Source: an uncultured Bacteroidota bacterium
GTDB lineage: Bacteria > Bacteroidota > Bacteroidia > Chitinophagales > Chitinophagaceae
Direction of reading: 5' to 3'
DNA: 38,001 bases
NCBI GenBank assembly: GCA_903887415.1
Contig: CAISPO010000053.1
Location: 1 to 38,001, forward strand
A model generated the notes under the pieces. It ran no database searches and was not told the DNA's origin. It was given only the letters and a program-made list of their open reading frames with translations. The translations under genes were made by a program, and so were the position numbers. Shown piece after piece: positions 25,192 to 33,290 of the stretch (its first letter is position 1; the number at the start of each line of letters is the position of its first letter).

Positions 25192-25656
25192 TTACTGTTT
25201 TTTGGCTTTTATTTCATCCAGTATTTCTATGATCATTTTGTTCTGGTTTTCCAGGTGCAGCAGTATGGTCTCTATCTCTCGCTCCGCCTGTTTGTTTACA
25301 TCGAAATCAGCCTCTGCGCGCGCATCCGCATGTGCCGACTGCAGATTCTGGCCTACCATGATCAGTGGCATCAGAAACAGTTGTATCATGTTGGAGATGA
25401 ACAGCCAGAGCACAAATGCCGGAAATGGGTCGAAGCGCGATGCCGCAGGCGCAAGCATATTCCAGCCCAGCCACAAAATAGTCCATACGAAAATGATAAG
25501 GAAGAATTTCATGCTGCCTACATGCTCTGTTATCCAGAGCGCCAGCTTGTCGAGACGGCTTATTTTGAGTTTGCGCGTCACTACAGGTTCCGCATTTGCT
25601 TTCCTGAGCTTTCTTAGTTCTTCCAGGGTTTGTATTGCAGCTTGTGTTGCAGGCAT
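25192..25656 (-). CDS. DUF1003 family membrane protein
   Basis: 154 residues. After a charged N-terminus comes DUF1003: LALWITEHVGSMKFFLIIFVWTILWLGWNM, then FDPFPAFVLWLFISNMIQLFLMPLIMVGQN, and a helical C-terminus (ADARAEADFDVNKQAEREIETILLHLENQN) typical of the family. Two TM helices. Function unknown. It is first of a two-gene unit with the acetyltransferase and divergent from purM. Confidence 0.9.
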   Translation of the reverse strand: MPATQAAIQTLEELRKLRKANAEPVVTRKLKISRLDKLALWITEHVGSMKFFLIIFVWTILWLGWNMLAPAASRFDPFPAFVLWLFISNMIQLFLMPLIMVGQNLQSAHADARAEADFDVNKQAEREIETILLHLENQNKMIIEILDEIKAKKQ

Positions 25657-25746
25657 AAAGGATGTTTTTTGAGGATAAATAATAATTTCAGAGAAAGATA
25701 CTGTTTATGCTGATATTATTATCCATAGTCCTTTGTATACTGCTTC

Positions 25747-25771
25747 TTTCCAAAAGTGTTACTTTTGGAAA
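25747..25771. promoter_or_regulatory. Perfect palindrome overlapping the predicted purM -7 element
   Basis: TTTCCAAAAGT / ACTTTTGGAAA form an 11-bp inverted repeat around GTT. TACTTTTG (25760-25767), a match to TAnnTTTG, lies within the right half, 28 bases before the purM ATG. A repressor dimer bound here would block the promoter; alternatively the RNA hairpin sits at the 5' end. Confidence 0.5.
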
Positions 25772-25795
25772 CTAACAAAAGAGTGGATTTTTATA

Positions 25796-26968
25796 ATGTC
25801 AGACAATAATCGTTACAACCTGCGCGGCGTATCTGCGCAGAAAGAAGATGTACATAAGGCTGTCGCCAAACTCGATAAGGGGCTCTTCCCAAATGCCTTT
25901 TGTAAAGTATATCCCGACTACTGGGGAGGTGACCCGGCATACTGCAACCTGATGCATGCCGACGGCGCGGGCACTAAGTCTATTCTTGCTTATCTCTACT
26001 GGAGAGAAACAGGCGACATGAGTGTTTGGCAAGGCATAGCCATAGACAGTATAGTGATGAACATAGACGACCTGCTGTGCGTAGGTGCTACAGGGCCATT
26101 TACTTATTCGTCCACTATTGGGCGAAACAAGCACCTTATACCAGGCGAAGTAATATCTGCATTGATCAATGGTACCCAGGCTTACTTCGACAAGCTGAAA
26201 GAGTATGGCGTGGATGTGCACTTCCTAGGTGGAGAAACAGCCGATGTGGGTGATGTGGTGCGTACGGTGATAGTAGATGGCACGATGGCCTGCCGCATGG
26301 AGCGCAGCAAGCTGGTAACCACTGAAAAAATGCAGGCCGGTGATGTGGTAGTATCTTTTGCCAGCTACGGGCAGGCTACTTACGAAGATGAGTACAACAG
26401 CGGCATGGGCAGCAATGGCCTTACCAGCGCACGCCATGAGATGCTGAAGAAGGAATACAAGACAAGATACCCGGAGAGCATAGACCCCAACCTACCGGAT
26501 GAGGTAGTGTATAATGGCAGGTATGCAGTAACAGATGCGACAACTACACCACTGAACGTAGGCAAGATGATCCTTTCACCTACACGCACTTATGCACCTG
26601 TGGTTCTGAAGGTATTACAGCAGCATTTCGATAAGATACACGGCATAATTCATTGCAGCGGCGGCGGGCAGAGCAAATGCCTGCACTACTTGCCTAAACC
26701 ATTGAGGGTAGTGAAAAACAATTTATTGCCCATCCCTCCGTTATTCAATATGATACAGGACGCAGCTGGCACCGACTGGAAGGAAATGTACCAGGTCTTC
26801 AACATGGGCCAGCGGCTGGAGATATTTACAGACAAGGATACTGCGACGGGAATAATAGAAATAGCAAAGAGCTTTAACATCGATGCCCAAATATCGGGAT
26901 ATGTAGAAAATGCGGAGAAGAAAGAGGTAGTGGTGGAGAGCGAGCACGGGAGGTTTAGTTATAGTTGA
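25796..26968 (+). CDS. purM: Phosphoribosylformylglycinamidine cyclo-ligase (AIR synthetase)
   Basis: 390 residues from the ATG at 25796 (MSDNNRYNLRGVSAQKEDVHKA). PurM closes FGAM to AIR with ATP in purine synthesis. Family features: MHADGAGTKSILAYLY, DSIVMNIDDLLCVGATGPF, GGETADVGDVVRT, the glycine-rich GMGSNGLTSARHEML, and IHCSGGGQSKCLHYL near the C-terminal ATP site. It has the longer Bacteroidota layout, with N-terminal residues extending before the usual core. An upstream in-frame ATG at 25733 would include the promoter palindrome and is rejected. It is monocistronic or leads into the barrel gene 25 bases on. Confidence 0.93.
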   Translation: MSDNNRYNLRGVSAQKEDVHKAVAKLDKGLFPNAFCKVYPDYWGGDPAYCNLMHADGAGTKSILAYLYWRETGDMSVWQGIAIDSIVMNIDDLLCVGATGPFTYSSTIGRNKHLIPGEVISALINGTQAYFDKLKEYGVDVHFLGGETADVGDVVRTVIVDGTMACRMERSKLVTTEKMQAGDVVVSFASYGQATYEDEYNSGMGSNGLTSARHEMLKKEYKTRYPESIDPNLPDEVVYNGRYAVTDATTTPLNVGKMILSPTRTYAPVVLKVLQQHFDKIHGIIHCSGGGQSKCLHYLPKPLRVVKNNLLPIPPLFNMIQDAAGTDWKEMYQVFNMGQRLEIFTDKDTATGIIEIAKSFNIDAQISGYVENAEKKEVVVESEHGRFSYS

Positions 26969-26993
26969 TTTGAAATCGTAAAACCTGCATTGT

Positions 26994-27629
26994 ATGAAGA
27001 TTCTATTAGCTGTTTTATTGTTAGTGTTGCCCTGCTCAGTTTTTGGGCAGGATACTTTGCCGCAACCTTGCCGCAATATTCTGGACGTACAGGCGGCCTT
27101 TTATTTTTCAGAAGATGTTCATCAGGATTTTGGATTTGGCATAGCCTATGAAAGGATCCTGGACAAAAAGTGCAAATGGGGATTATATCTGCCATTAACA
27201 GTTGGCTTTTCCCGCGATAGGGATTTTATGGACTTTTTTGAGTACAACAATAATGGTAGCAATGCACGACCTTATCAATCTCTTATTTTTGTCCCAGGCA
27301 TAAAATGGTATGCGGGTCGTAAGTCGTGTAGGGTGAAATATTCATTAGGCCCTTCGTTATATATTGAGACGGGAAGAGGGCCGAATTTTTCATTGCCGGA
27401 AACTAAAAACAACTATTCAGGTGCCGTTAATTATAATGTTTTGGGTTATATGGTCACTAATTCATTGGATGTGCACATTACCCGTCAATTCAGTATAGAT
27501 GCGGTTTTAGGTACTGGATTTGCAACTAACTATTATGGCCAGCGGCTTTCTGCTTTTGTTCCATTTAGGAAGATCGATGGCCCAGGTGTTCTTTACCAAT
27601 GTTTTTTAAAAGCGGGTTATCGCTTTTAG
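26994..27629 (+). CDS. Outer membrane beta-barrel protein, paralogue 1 (no N-terminal module)
   Basis: 211 residues: signal peptide (ILLAVLLLVLPCSVFGQ), then a barrel with FGFGIAYERILDKKCKWGLYLPLTVGFSRD, a LIFVPGIKWYAG strand, RVKYSLGPSLYIETG and a terminal GYRF. The barrel aligns with those of the next two genes (GVGLCYERLLDKRGHIGFSLPVM..., FFMPGIKFYPAG..., RYSIGASLF). It lacks the DKIYK.DG.IIEAK module that precedes the barrel in them. Probably a surface-exposed 8-strand-type barrel of unknown role. Confidence 0.75.
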   Translation: MKILLAVLLLVLPCSVFGQDTLPQPCRNILDVQAAFYFSEDVHQDFGFGIAYERILDKKCKWGLYLPLTVGFSRDRDFMDFFEYNNNGSNARPYQSLIFVPGIKWYAGRKSCRVKYSLGPSLYIETGRGPNFSLPETKNNYSGAVNYNVLGYMVTNSLDVHITRQFSIDAVLGTGFATNYYGQRLSAFVPFRKIDGPGVLYQCFLKAGYRF

Positions 27630-27653
27630 AAGAAAAGGAGGCTGAGATAGTGA

Positions 27654-27815
27654 AAGGGCAATATCATCACCAAAACACTTGGTGAAAGAGTAAAAGAATT
27701 GGTATCTTACACGAATACGGATATTCAAATACAATTAAATGAGCCTCGGGGCGTTTATTTTATATCTGCGGTTACAAGACATGGCACCCAAACGGGGAAA
27801 GTATTATTGGAATAA
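27654..27815 (+). pseudogene. Fragment of a T9SS type A C-terminal sorting domain
   Basis: An in-frame stretch without a start codon reads GNIITKTLGERVKELVSYTN, then IQLNEPRGVYFISAVTRHGTQ and ends GKVLLE-stop. The spacing L-G-x-x-V ... L...P-x-G-V-Y-F-I ... K-V-(L/I) matches the Por secretion (type IX) sorting domain. Only the last 53 or so residues remain; the upstream frame meets stops at once. It is therefore the 3' remnant of a secreted T9SS substrate gene stranded between two barrel paralogues. Confidence 0.7.
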
Positions 27816-27833
27816 ACCCAAAACCAAATAAAC

Positions 27834-28730
27834 ATGAAGCATTTGTCAAAATTTTTGCTGTTGTTCGTTAGCTCAATAATTATGTCAGCTGCTCTTCATG
27901 CGCAGGATAAAATTTACAAAACAGACGGCGGTATCATTGAGGCCAAAGTAAAGAAGGTGGATCCCGTAACTATTGTATATAAGCGCTTCGATAACCAGGA
28001 CGGGCCGGAATATACTATACTCAAAAAAGAGGTCGTAAAGATCGTTTACCAAAACGGGACTGCCGATATTTTTAAAGGCGATGGTAAAAATGACGATCCT
28101 GAAAGCGGTGCGGGCCACAAAAGTGAAAAAGGCAAAGGTGCGATGTCTGTAAAAAGAAAATACGGAGATAATATATTGTCGGTTATTCCGGGGGCTTATA
28201 CTGTTTCTGCCGATGGTACTATCAACGATGTGGGTGTCGGCTTATGCTACGAAAGGCTGCTGGACAAGCGGGGACATATTGGTTTTAGCCTGCCGGTGAT
28301 GATGTGCTTTGCCTCAAGCAAAGATTTTAATAACTATGCTTATAATTACAACAGTAATGGCATTGCTTATACCGGCAATTACCATTCTTTCTTCTTCATG
28401 CCCGGCATTAAGTTTTATCCTGCAGGCAGCAATACAAACGTAAGATATTCAATTGGCGCTTCGCTTTTCTGCGCATTTGGGGGTGAGCCTATGGGCGTAT
28501 TTGACTATAATTCCAGCTCCCCAACTGCTACCTATCACTATTCCATGACGGGGCTTATGCTCTCCAATTCAATCAATATTTCGGCTGCCCGCCATCTGTA
28601 TATGGCGCTGGATCTGGCTGCCGGTGTGCCCCTATCCGACAATCGCCATTCCAACAACGATCAATCAGCCCTGGATGGGCTGCTGGCTCCTTTTATACAG
28701 TTTGGCTTTAAGTTCGGATACCGTTATTAA
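27834..28730 (+). CDS. Outer membrane barrel protein with N-terminal DKIYKTDGxIIEAK module, paralogue 2
   Basis: 298 residues: signal peptide (LLLFVSSIIMSAALHAQ), then a 55-residue module DKIYKTDGGIIEAKVKKVDP ... YKRFDNQDGPEYTILKKEVVKIVYQNG, typical of many Bacteroidota exported proteins. A lysine/glycine-rich linker follows (GHKSEKGKGAMSVKRK), then a barrel ending FGFKFGYRY. The module is a small beta fold of unknown function. The barrel is homologous to both neighbours, so this is a tandem duplication series. Confidence 0.78.
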   Translation: MKHLSKFLLLFVSSIIMSAALHAQDKIYKTDGGIIEAKVKKVDPVTIVYKRFDNQDGPEYTILKKEVVKIVYQNGTADIFKGDGKNDDPESGAGHKSEKGKGAMSVKRKYGDNILSVIPGAYTVSADGTINDVGVGLCYERLLDKRGHIGFSLPVMMCFASSKDFNNYAYNYNSNGIAYTGNYHSFFFMPGIKFYPAGSNTNVRYSIGASLFCAFGGEPMGVFDYNSSSPTATYHYSMTGLMLSNSINISAARHLYMALDLAAGVPLSDNRHSNNDQSALDGLLAPFIQFGFKFGYRY

Positions 28731-28763
28731 AAGAAATTTTTCAGGCTCTTAAAACATAACCTT

Positions 28764-29594
28764 ATGCAGTTTAAAACATGGTTACTTTCGGTCATCGCTG
28801 TCGCCTTATTCAGCACATCATTCGCCCAGGATAAAATTTACAAAAGGAACGGTGATGTAATCGAAGCGAAAATAAAAAGTGTGGGCACTAAAACGGTTAC
28901 CTACCTGCGTTTCGATAACCAAACAGGCCCTGAATACACTATAGTGAAAGCCGAAGTGGAAAAGATCGTCTATCAGAATGGGAGCGAAGATGCATTTGAC
29001 CGGGGAAGAATGCCTCGCCCTTCGCGCCACCATGATGAAAACAGCACACAGCCAGAGGCGCCCGTGAATTATAAGTCAAACATTATTGCTATTTCTCCAA
29101 TGCAGTTTAGCGAGAATGGCCTTGGCGTAGGGTTGAGCTATGAAAAAGCAATAGACAAAAAAGGAATTATCGCCTTTTATCTTCCCGCTGCGCTTACCCT
29201 TAACCTTAATAGCTCCTACTACGATTCCTACACAGGAACAACGGTGAACGGACATCAGGATGCCATGTATTACTTAATGCCCGGTATAAAAATATACCCT
29301 ACCGGCAGCTTTGGCATAGTTCGTTATGCAGTGGGCCCATCCATTGTTGTTGCCGATGGACAGAAATCATCATCAAGTTATGACCCATATTACGGGTACT
29401 CTAATTACGAGACGCAGTCCCACTTTATGCTGGGCGTCATGGTAAATAATTCGCTGAACATTAATCCCACGCCACATGTTTATCTCGGCCTTGAGCTGGG
29501 CCTGGGCTTCACTTATATGAATCAGATCGGCGGAATAAATCAAAGCACACTTTTCCTAGCACAGGGCGGCTTCAGGATCGGCTATAGGTTCTAA
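28764..29594 (+). CDS. Outer membrane barrel protein with N-terminal module, paralogue 3
   Basis: 276 residues: signal peptide (LLSVIAVALFSTSFAQ), module DKIYKRNGDVIEAKIKSVGT ... YLRFDNQTGPEYTIVKAEVEKIVYQNG, a short linker rich in Pro/Arg/His, then the barrel (GVGLSYEKAIDKKGIIAFYLPAALTLN, YYLMPGIKIYPTGSFGIVRYAVGPS) ending GFRIGYRF. It is closely related in layout to the preceding gene and separated from it by 33 bases, supporting cotranscription. Confidence 0.78.
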   Translation: MQFKTWLLSVIAVALFSTSFAQDKIYKRNGDVIEAKIKSVGTKTVTYLRFDNQTGPEYTIVKAEVEKIVYQNGSEDAFDRGRMPRPSRHHDENSTQPEAPVNYKSNIIAISPMQFSENGLGVGLSYEKAIDKKGIIAFYLPAALTLNLNSSYYDSYTGTTVNGHQDAMYYLMPGIKIYPTGSFGIVRYAVGPSIVVADGQKSSSSYDPYYGYSNYETQSHFMLGVMVNNSLNINPTPHVYLGLELGLGFTYMNQIGGINQSTLFLAQGGFRIGYRF

Positions 29595-29597
29595 CTG

Positions 29598-30170
29598 CTA
29601 GTCAAGCAGGTTGGCCAGCATGTGGAATACTGTATTGGTATTTAGCTGTGTGCCCGTTGCCGGTATCGCATTGATGTGGGTATTGATCCTTAGATATATA
29701 GTATCCTGTATAAAGTAGCTTTTAAGGTCCACAGAGGTGATCGTATTCAGGTTCAGCGTGGTTTGTCCCCTGGCGATATCGTAGTTGTAAGCTACCAGCA
29801 CTTCAGGCTGCGATGGGGCAGAAAGATATAGCTGCACACTGTCCAGGAAATCAAAATTCTGGCTGCCGGGAGATAGTACCTGCATTGCAAAACTGTCCAG
29901 ATCTACTTCCTGTATCTTATTGGCAGCAGTGTTATACTGCGAAATATACTGCTGCGAATTGGTAGCGAAAGGAACTGTGGGGAGTGACAGGCTGATCCCG
30001 CTACCAGGCAATGCAACTCCAAAAGTATCTCCTGCCACCTGTGGCACTGTCACCTGCTGGGTGTAGGGGATATTTACATTGATGTTTAAGTTGCTGATCG
30101 GGTTTATCTTAATGCAAGACTGTAAAAGAAAAACCATTGCGACCACCACTATTGCTGCTATCTTTCTCAT
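29598..30170 (-). CDS. Hypothetical lipoprotein
   Basis: 190 residues from the ATG at 30170 (MRKIAAIVVVAMVFLLQSC). Lipobox LLQSC gives a lipidated Cys19. The mature part is low in charge, with repeated NINVNIP and SLSLPTVPF segments and many short beta-like stretches (VDLDSFAMQVLSPGS, YNYDIARGQTTLNLNTITSVDL). No family recognised. Its stop is four bases from the stop of the convergent barrel paralogue 3. Confidence 0.72.
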   Translation of the reverse strand: MRKIAAIVVVAMVFLLQSCIKINPISNLNINVNIPYTQQVTVPQVAGDTFGVALPGSGISLSLPTVPFATNSQQYISQYNTAANKIQEVDLDSFAMQVLSPGSQNFDFLDSVQLYLSAPSQPEVLVAYNYDIARGQTTLNLNTITSVDLKSYFIQDTIYLRINTHINAIPATGTQLNTNTVFHMLANLLD

Positions 30171-30216
30171 AATCACTAAGAAATGCAATTTCTGTGCCTA
30201 ACAATCTAAATTACCG

Positions 30217-30224
30217 TAATTTTG
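30217..30224 (+). promoter_or_regulatory. Putative mtaB -7 promoter element
   Basis: TAATTTTG followed by CACCCCC, an exact TAnnTTTG match 37 bases upstream of the mtaB ATG. Confidence 0.5.
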
Positions 30225-30261
30225 CACCCCCGGCCAATAAAGGGGTATATGTACTATTTTC

Positions 30262-31542
30262 ATGGGTAAAACAGTCGCTTTTCATACTTTAGGTTGCAAA
30301 CTCAACTATTCAGAAACCTCTACGCTTACCCGCTCGCTGGAGGCTGAAGGTTTTGTGAAGAGGGATTTTGAGGAGGATGCCGATGTATATGTGATCAACA
30401 CCTGCTCTGTAACCGAAAATGCCGACAAAGAATGCCGCATGATCGTGCGCCGAATACAAAAGCGTGCACCGCAGGCAATGGTTGTAATAACCGGCTGCTA
30501 CGCCCAGCTAAAACCAAAAGAAATAGCACAAATAGAAGGCGTGGACCTTGTACTGGGTGCCGCAGAAAAATTTAACCTAGCCAGCCATTTAAAAGAAATA
30601 GCTAAGGGTCCTTCTGATGGCGGAGGGGCTAAGATATGTTCCTGCGATATAGAAGACGTTGGCGGGTTTCACAGCTCTTTTTCGGCAAATGACCGAACTC
30701 GTGCATTCCTGAAAGTACAGGATGGCTGCGACTATAACTGCAGCTTTTGTACGATCCCATTAGCACGCGGGCACAGCCGCAGCGACAGTATAGAAGGCGT
30801 GCTGCACAACATGCGTGAGCTTGCTGCAAGCGGCACCAGGGAGATCGTGCTTACCGGGATCAACCTTGGTGATTTTGGCAAAGGGGCTGATGGCGGCCGG
30901 ACAAGGGACAGTTCCTTCTTTGAATTGGTACAGGCGATGGACGAGGAAAAGGGCATAGACCGTATCCGCATTTCATCAATAGAACCAAACCTGCTCACAA
31001 ATGAGATCATAGAGTTTGTGGCCCGCTCGAAGAAGTTCATGCCGCACTTTCATATACCGCTGCAAAGCGGCAGTGATAAGATACTGGGCCTTATGCGCCG
31101 AAGGTATAAGCGCGAGCTTTACGAAGAGCGTGTGGCCGATATAAAAGAGCTGATGCCGCACTGCTGCATAGGCGCTGATGTGATAGTGGGCTTCCCCTCG
31201 GAGAGCGATAGCGACTTTAGAGAAACATACGACTTCCTGCACCGCATAGACGTATCCTACCTGCATGTGTTCACTTATTCCGAGCGGGCTAATACGCTTG
31301 CCCCGGGCATTAAGCCTGTTGTTCCGGTTCACATCCGCAATGAGCGTAACAAAGCACTTCGTAATCTTTCCTACCAGAAGATGCAATACTTCACAGAGCA
31401 GCAGCGCGGCGCTTCACGCAAAGTGCTGTTTGAAATAGCCGGTAAGAACGCCATGATGGAAGGATTTACCGACAATTACATAAAAGTAGAAACACCTTAC
31501 CGCAGCGAATGGGAGAAGCAGGTAGTTGACTGGACGTTATAA
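30262..31542 (+). CDS. mtaB: tRNA (N6-threonylcarbamoyladenosine(37)-C2)-methylthiotransferase
   Basis: 426 residues. It is a radical SAM methylthiotransferase that converts t6A37 to ms2t6A37 in tRNAs. The N-terminal UPF0004 domain holds cluster cysteines (FHTLGCKLN, INTCSVT, ITGCYAQ). The radical SAM motif CDYNCSFC lies near residue 156 after FLKVQDG. Then HIPLQSGSDKIL and VIVGFPSESDSDF follow, and a short TRAM-like C-terminus. FHTLGCKLN rather than the MiaB-type N-terminus points to MtaB. It has its own promoter and is the only gene on this strand until tRNA-Lys. Confidence 0.94.
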   Translation: MGKTVAFHTLGCKLNYSETSTLTRSLEAEGFVKRDFEEDADVYVINTCSVTENADKECRMIVRRIQKRAPQAMVVITGCYAQLKPKEIAQIEGVDLVLGAAEKFNLASHLKEIAKGPSDGGGAKICSCDIEDVGGFHSSFSANDRTRAFLKVQDGCDYNCSFCTIPLARGHSRSDSIEGVLHNMRELAASGTREIVLTGINLGDFGKGADGGRTRDSSFFELVQAMDEEKGIDRIRISSIEPNLLTNEIIEFVARSKKFMPHFHIPLQSGSDKILGLMRRRYKRELYEERVADIKELMPHCCIGADVIVGFPSESDSDFRETYDFLHRIDVSYLHVFTYSERANTLAPGIKPVVPVHIRNERNKALRNLSYQKMQYFTEQQRGASRKVLFEIAGKNAMMEGFTDNYIKVETPYRSEWEKQVVDWTL

Positions 31543-31695
31543 GTTTCCCGCTGAGGCTTAAAGTTTTCTGGCAAAGCCGCAAAGTTCGAAATTTCTCCTC
31601 ATTTTGTTTTAAAGACCGCCATGTGCGAGTGCCGACAATTGGCTGAAGAGGCATGATTTGCTTATCTCCTTTTCCCAAACATAGGCACACTCACC

Positions 31696-32139
31696 TTACA
31701 GGCAGGCCTTATTGAATTCCACCTCGCGCATTGTGGATGGCGGTACAAATTCCCATTTGGCCTTTTCAGAAGGATCAGGGTCGCTGGTGCTTATTTCTTT
31801 TCCGTTTATGTCGTAGTAATTGCACTCGCGTACGCGGTAGGTTTTGCCCTTGCAATTATATTGTATCCTGCGGCGGTAGTAGCCCAGCTTTTCAAACCCA
31901 TCTACGTCCAGTTTTTCTTTTGTCCGCTGCTCTATTACTTGCTTCCGGAACGCCTGGAGCATTCCATCAGACGGCTTTACGCGCTCAAAGACATCCATAG
32001 AACCATTATGGTCGCGGCGTATAGACATAATATAGAAGTTAGTTACTTTGTCTTTGGTAGCCCCAATAAAAACATCTCCCTGGCAAAGGGCCTGTAGCGA
32101 GCAAGCGATAAAGAATAATAAGATTAGCAGTGATTTCAT
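31696..32139 (-). CDS. Small exported protein, surface-adhesin E-like
   Basis: 147 residues from the ATG at 32139 (MKSLLILLFFIACSLQALCQ). The signal peptide ends at ALCQ. The mature sequence has a YYRRRIQYNCKGKTYRVRECNYYDINGKEISTSD pattern followed by AKWEFVPPSTMREVEFNKACL. A basic strand, YxxxGKxI, W-x-x-V-x-P and a C-terminal Cys recall surface-adhesin protein E-like domains. Two or three cysteines may pair. A longer TTG start to 32175 is less likely. Confidence 0.65.
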   Translation of the reverse strand: MKSLLILLFFIACSLQALCQGDVFIGATKDKVTNFYIMSIRRDHNGSMDVFERVKPSDGMLQAFRKQVIEQRTKEKLDVDGFEKLGYYRRRIQYNCKGKTYRVRECNYYDINGKEISTSDPDPSEKAKWEFVPPSTMREVEFNKACL

Positions 32140-32277
32140 AAGGTGTTTTATTTTCGTCAAAAATAGGTTAATCAATTGTTAATGCAAAATATTGAAGTGA
32201 AAAGATATTCACAGGGGCTTTATTAAAATACGCCAACTAACTTTAGCCAATAACTTTTTAGGTAACAAATTTTCTTT

Positions 32278-32285
32278 TACATTTG
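32278..32285 (+). promoter_or_regulatory. Putative tRNA-Lys -7 promoter element
   Basis: TACATTTG followed by CACTCCC, an exact TAnnTTTG match ending 15 bases before the tRNA. The same CACTCCC initial sequence follows the nrnA element. Confidence 0.55.
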
Positions 32286-32300
32286 CACTCCCAAAATAAA

Positions 32301-32377
32301 GGTCTTTTAGCTCAGTTGGTTAGAGCAGCTGACTCTTAATCAGCGGGTCCAGGGTTCGAGTCCCTGAGGGACCACCA
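32301..32377 (+). tRNA. tRNA-Lys (anticodon CTT)
   Basis: It folds as a full cloverleaf. The 7-bp acceptor pairs GGTCTTT with AGGGACC (two G-T wobbles), with discriminator A and encoded CCA. The D arm is GCTC/GAGC, the anticodon stem GCTGA/TCAGC has loop CTCTTAA (anticodon CTT, Lys), and the T arm CAGGG/CCCTG has loop TTCGAGT. The accessory region starts just downstream, making this a plausible integration target, though no duplicated 3' end was found inside the window. Confidence 0.95.
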
Positions 32378-32396
32378 GTACAAGTAATTGTAAATC

Positions 32397-32431
32397 AAGG
32401 AGTTACATTCAATTGTAGCTCCTTTTTTTAT
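32397..32431 (+). terminator. tRNA-Lys terminator
   Basis: AAGGAGTTACA pairs with TGTAGCTCCTT (one wobble) around a 6-base loop, followed by a run of T (TTTTTTTA). It ends the tRNA transcript 20 bases after its 3' end. Confidence 0.8.
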
Positions 32432-32527
32432 TGATTTTTCTGAATGTCCACAGTCTAACTTGCAGTATTTATTCAGTCTTGCTTTTTGATGCAAAAAAGA
32501 CAAGTTTTGTTGGGAAAGTCGTTGTAG

Positions 32528-33290
32528 GCTTGGCATGCAAAGTACAAAACCCCACTTATAAAGACATTTTCTTGGGAAAATAGAGAGGGTGTTCTTCTGA
32601 CATACCTGGAAAATAAACTTACCAAAGCAGGTGTAATCCTTAAGCCTTTAGACCCTAAGCAAGTTTGGGCCACGATAGTTCAGGCAGCAGAAAACGATGT
32701 TACCGATTTTGAGTTACTTATCAAAACATTTTTCACCTTACTTAAATCAAATCACAAGACTGTCACAGATATTCGAAAAGGACTTAAAAACTTGGAGAAT
32801 GATTTTCTCAAGCGCAGGTCAGAAATATTTCTTGAGTTGTTCGAGCCGATTTATAGTGATTATGAAAAATCCCTGTCTGATAAAAAAATCATTGACTTTA
32901 ATGACATGATAAACCTTGCGACCAAATACGTTCGTGATGGTAAATACACTTCCCCGATCAAATATATTCTTGTTGACGAATTCCAAGACATATCGTTTGG
33001 ACGGTATAACTTACTAAAATCATTACTTGACTACAATGCGGGTAGTAAAATATTCTGCGTTGGTGATGATTGGCAATCTATATTTAGGTTTACCGGCAGT
33101 GATATTTCTTTGTTTACAGACTTTGAAAAATATTTTGGAGTGACTAAACGGTCTACCATTACTACAACTTACCGATTTAATAAAGACCTTATTCGGATCT
33201 CATCCAATTTCATCCAGAAGAATCCAAACCAGGTCAAAAAGGTGCTATCAAGTACAGAAAATACAAGACCTCGTGTTACCAATAATGAAG
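32528..33290 (+). pseudogene. UvrD/Rep-type SF1 helicase remnant (motif I missing)
   Basis: The frame opens directly after a TAG at 32525 and reads AWHAKYKTPLIKTFSWENRE, with the start of the protein missing. Motif II (ILVDEFQD), motif III (FCVGDDWQSIFRFTGSD) and motif IV-like TTTYRFNKDLI are clear. Walker A and motif Ia should lie upstream and are absent, and motifs V and VI should follow but the frame runs into an unrelated domain. It cannot be an active helicase. It begins about 100 bases after the tRNA-Lys terminator. The junction with the next domain is near 33250-33330 and cannot be placed exactly. Confidence 0.75.

Noticed and set aside
32336-32536. 66-residue minus-strand ORF ending SLRDSNPGPAD
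   Set aside because: Typical spurious peptide read from the antisense of a tRNA 3' part; no support as a gene.
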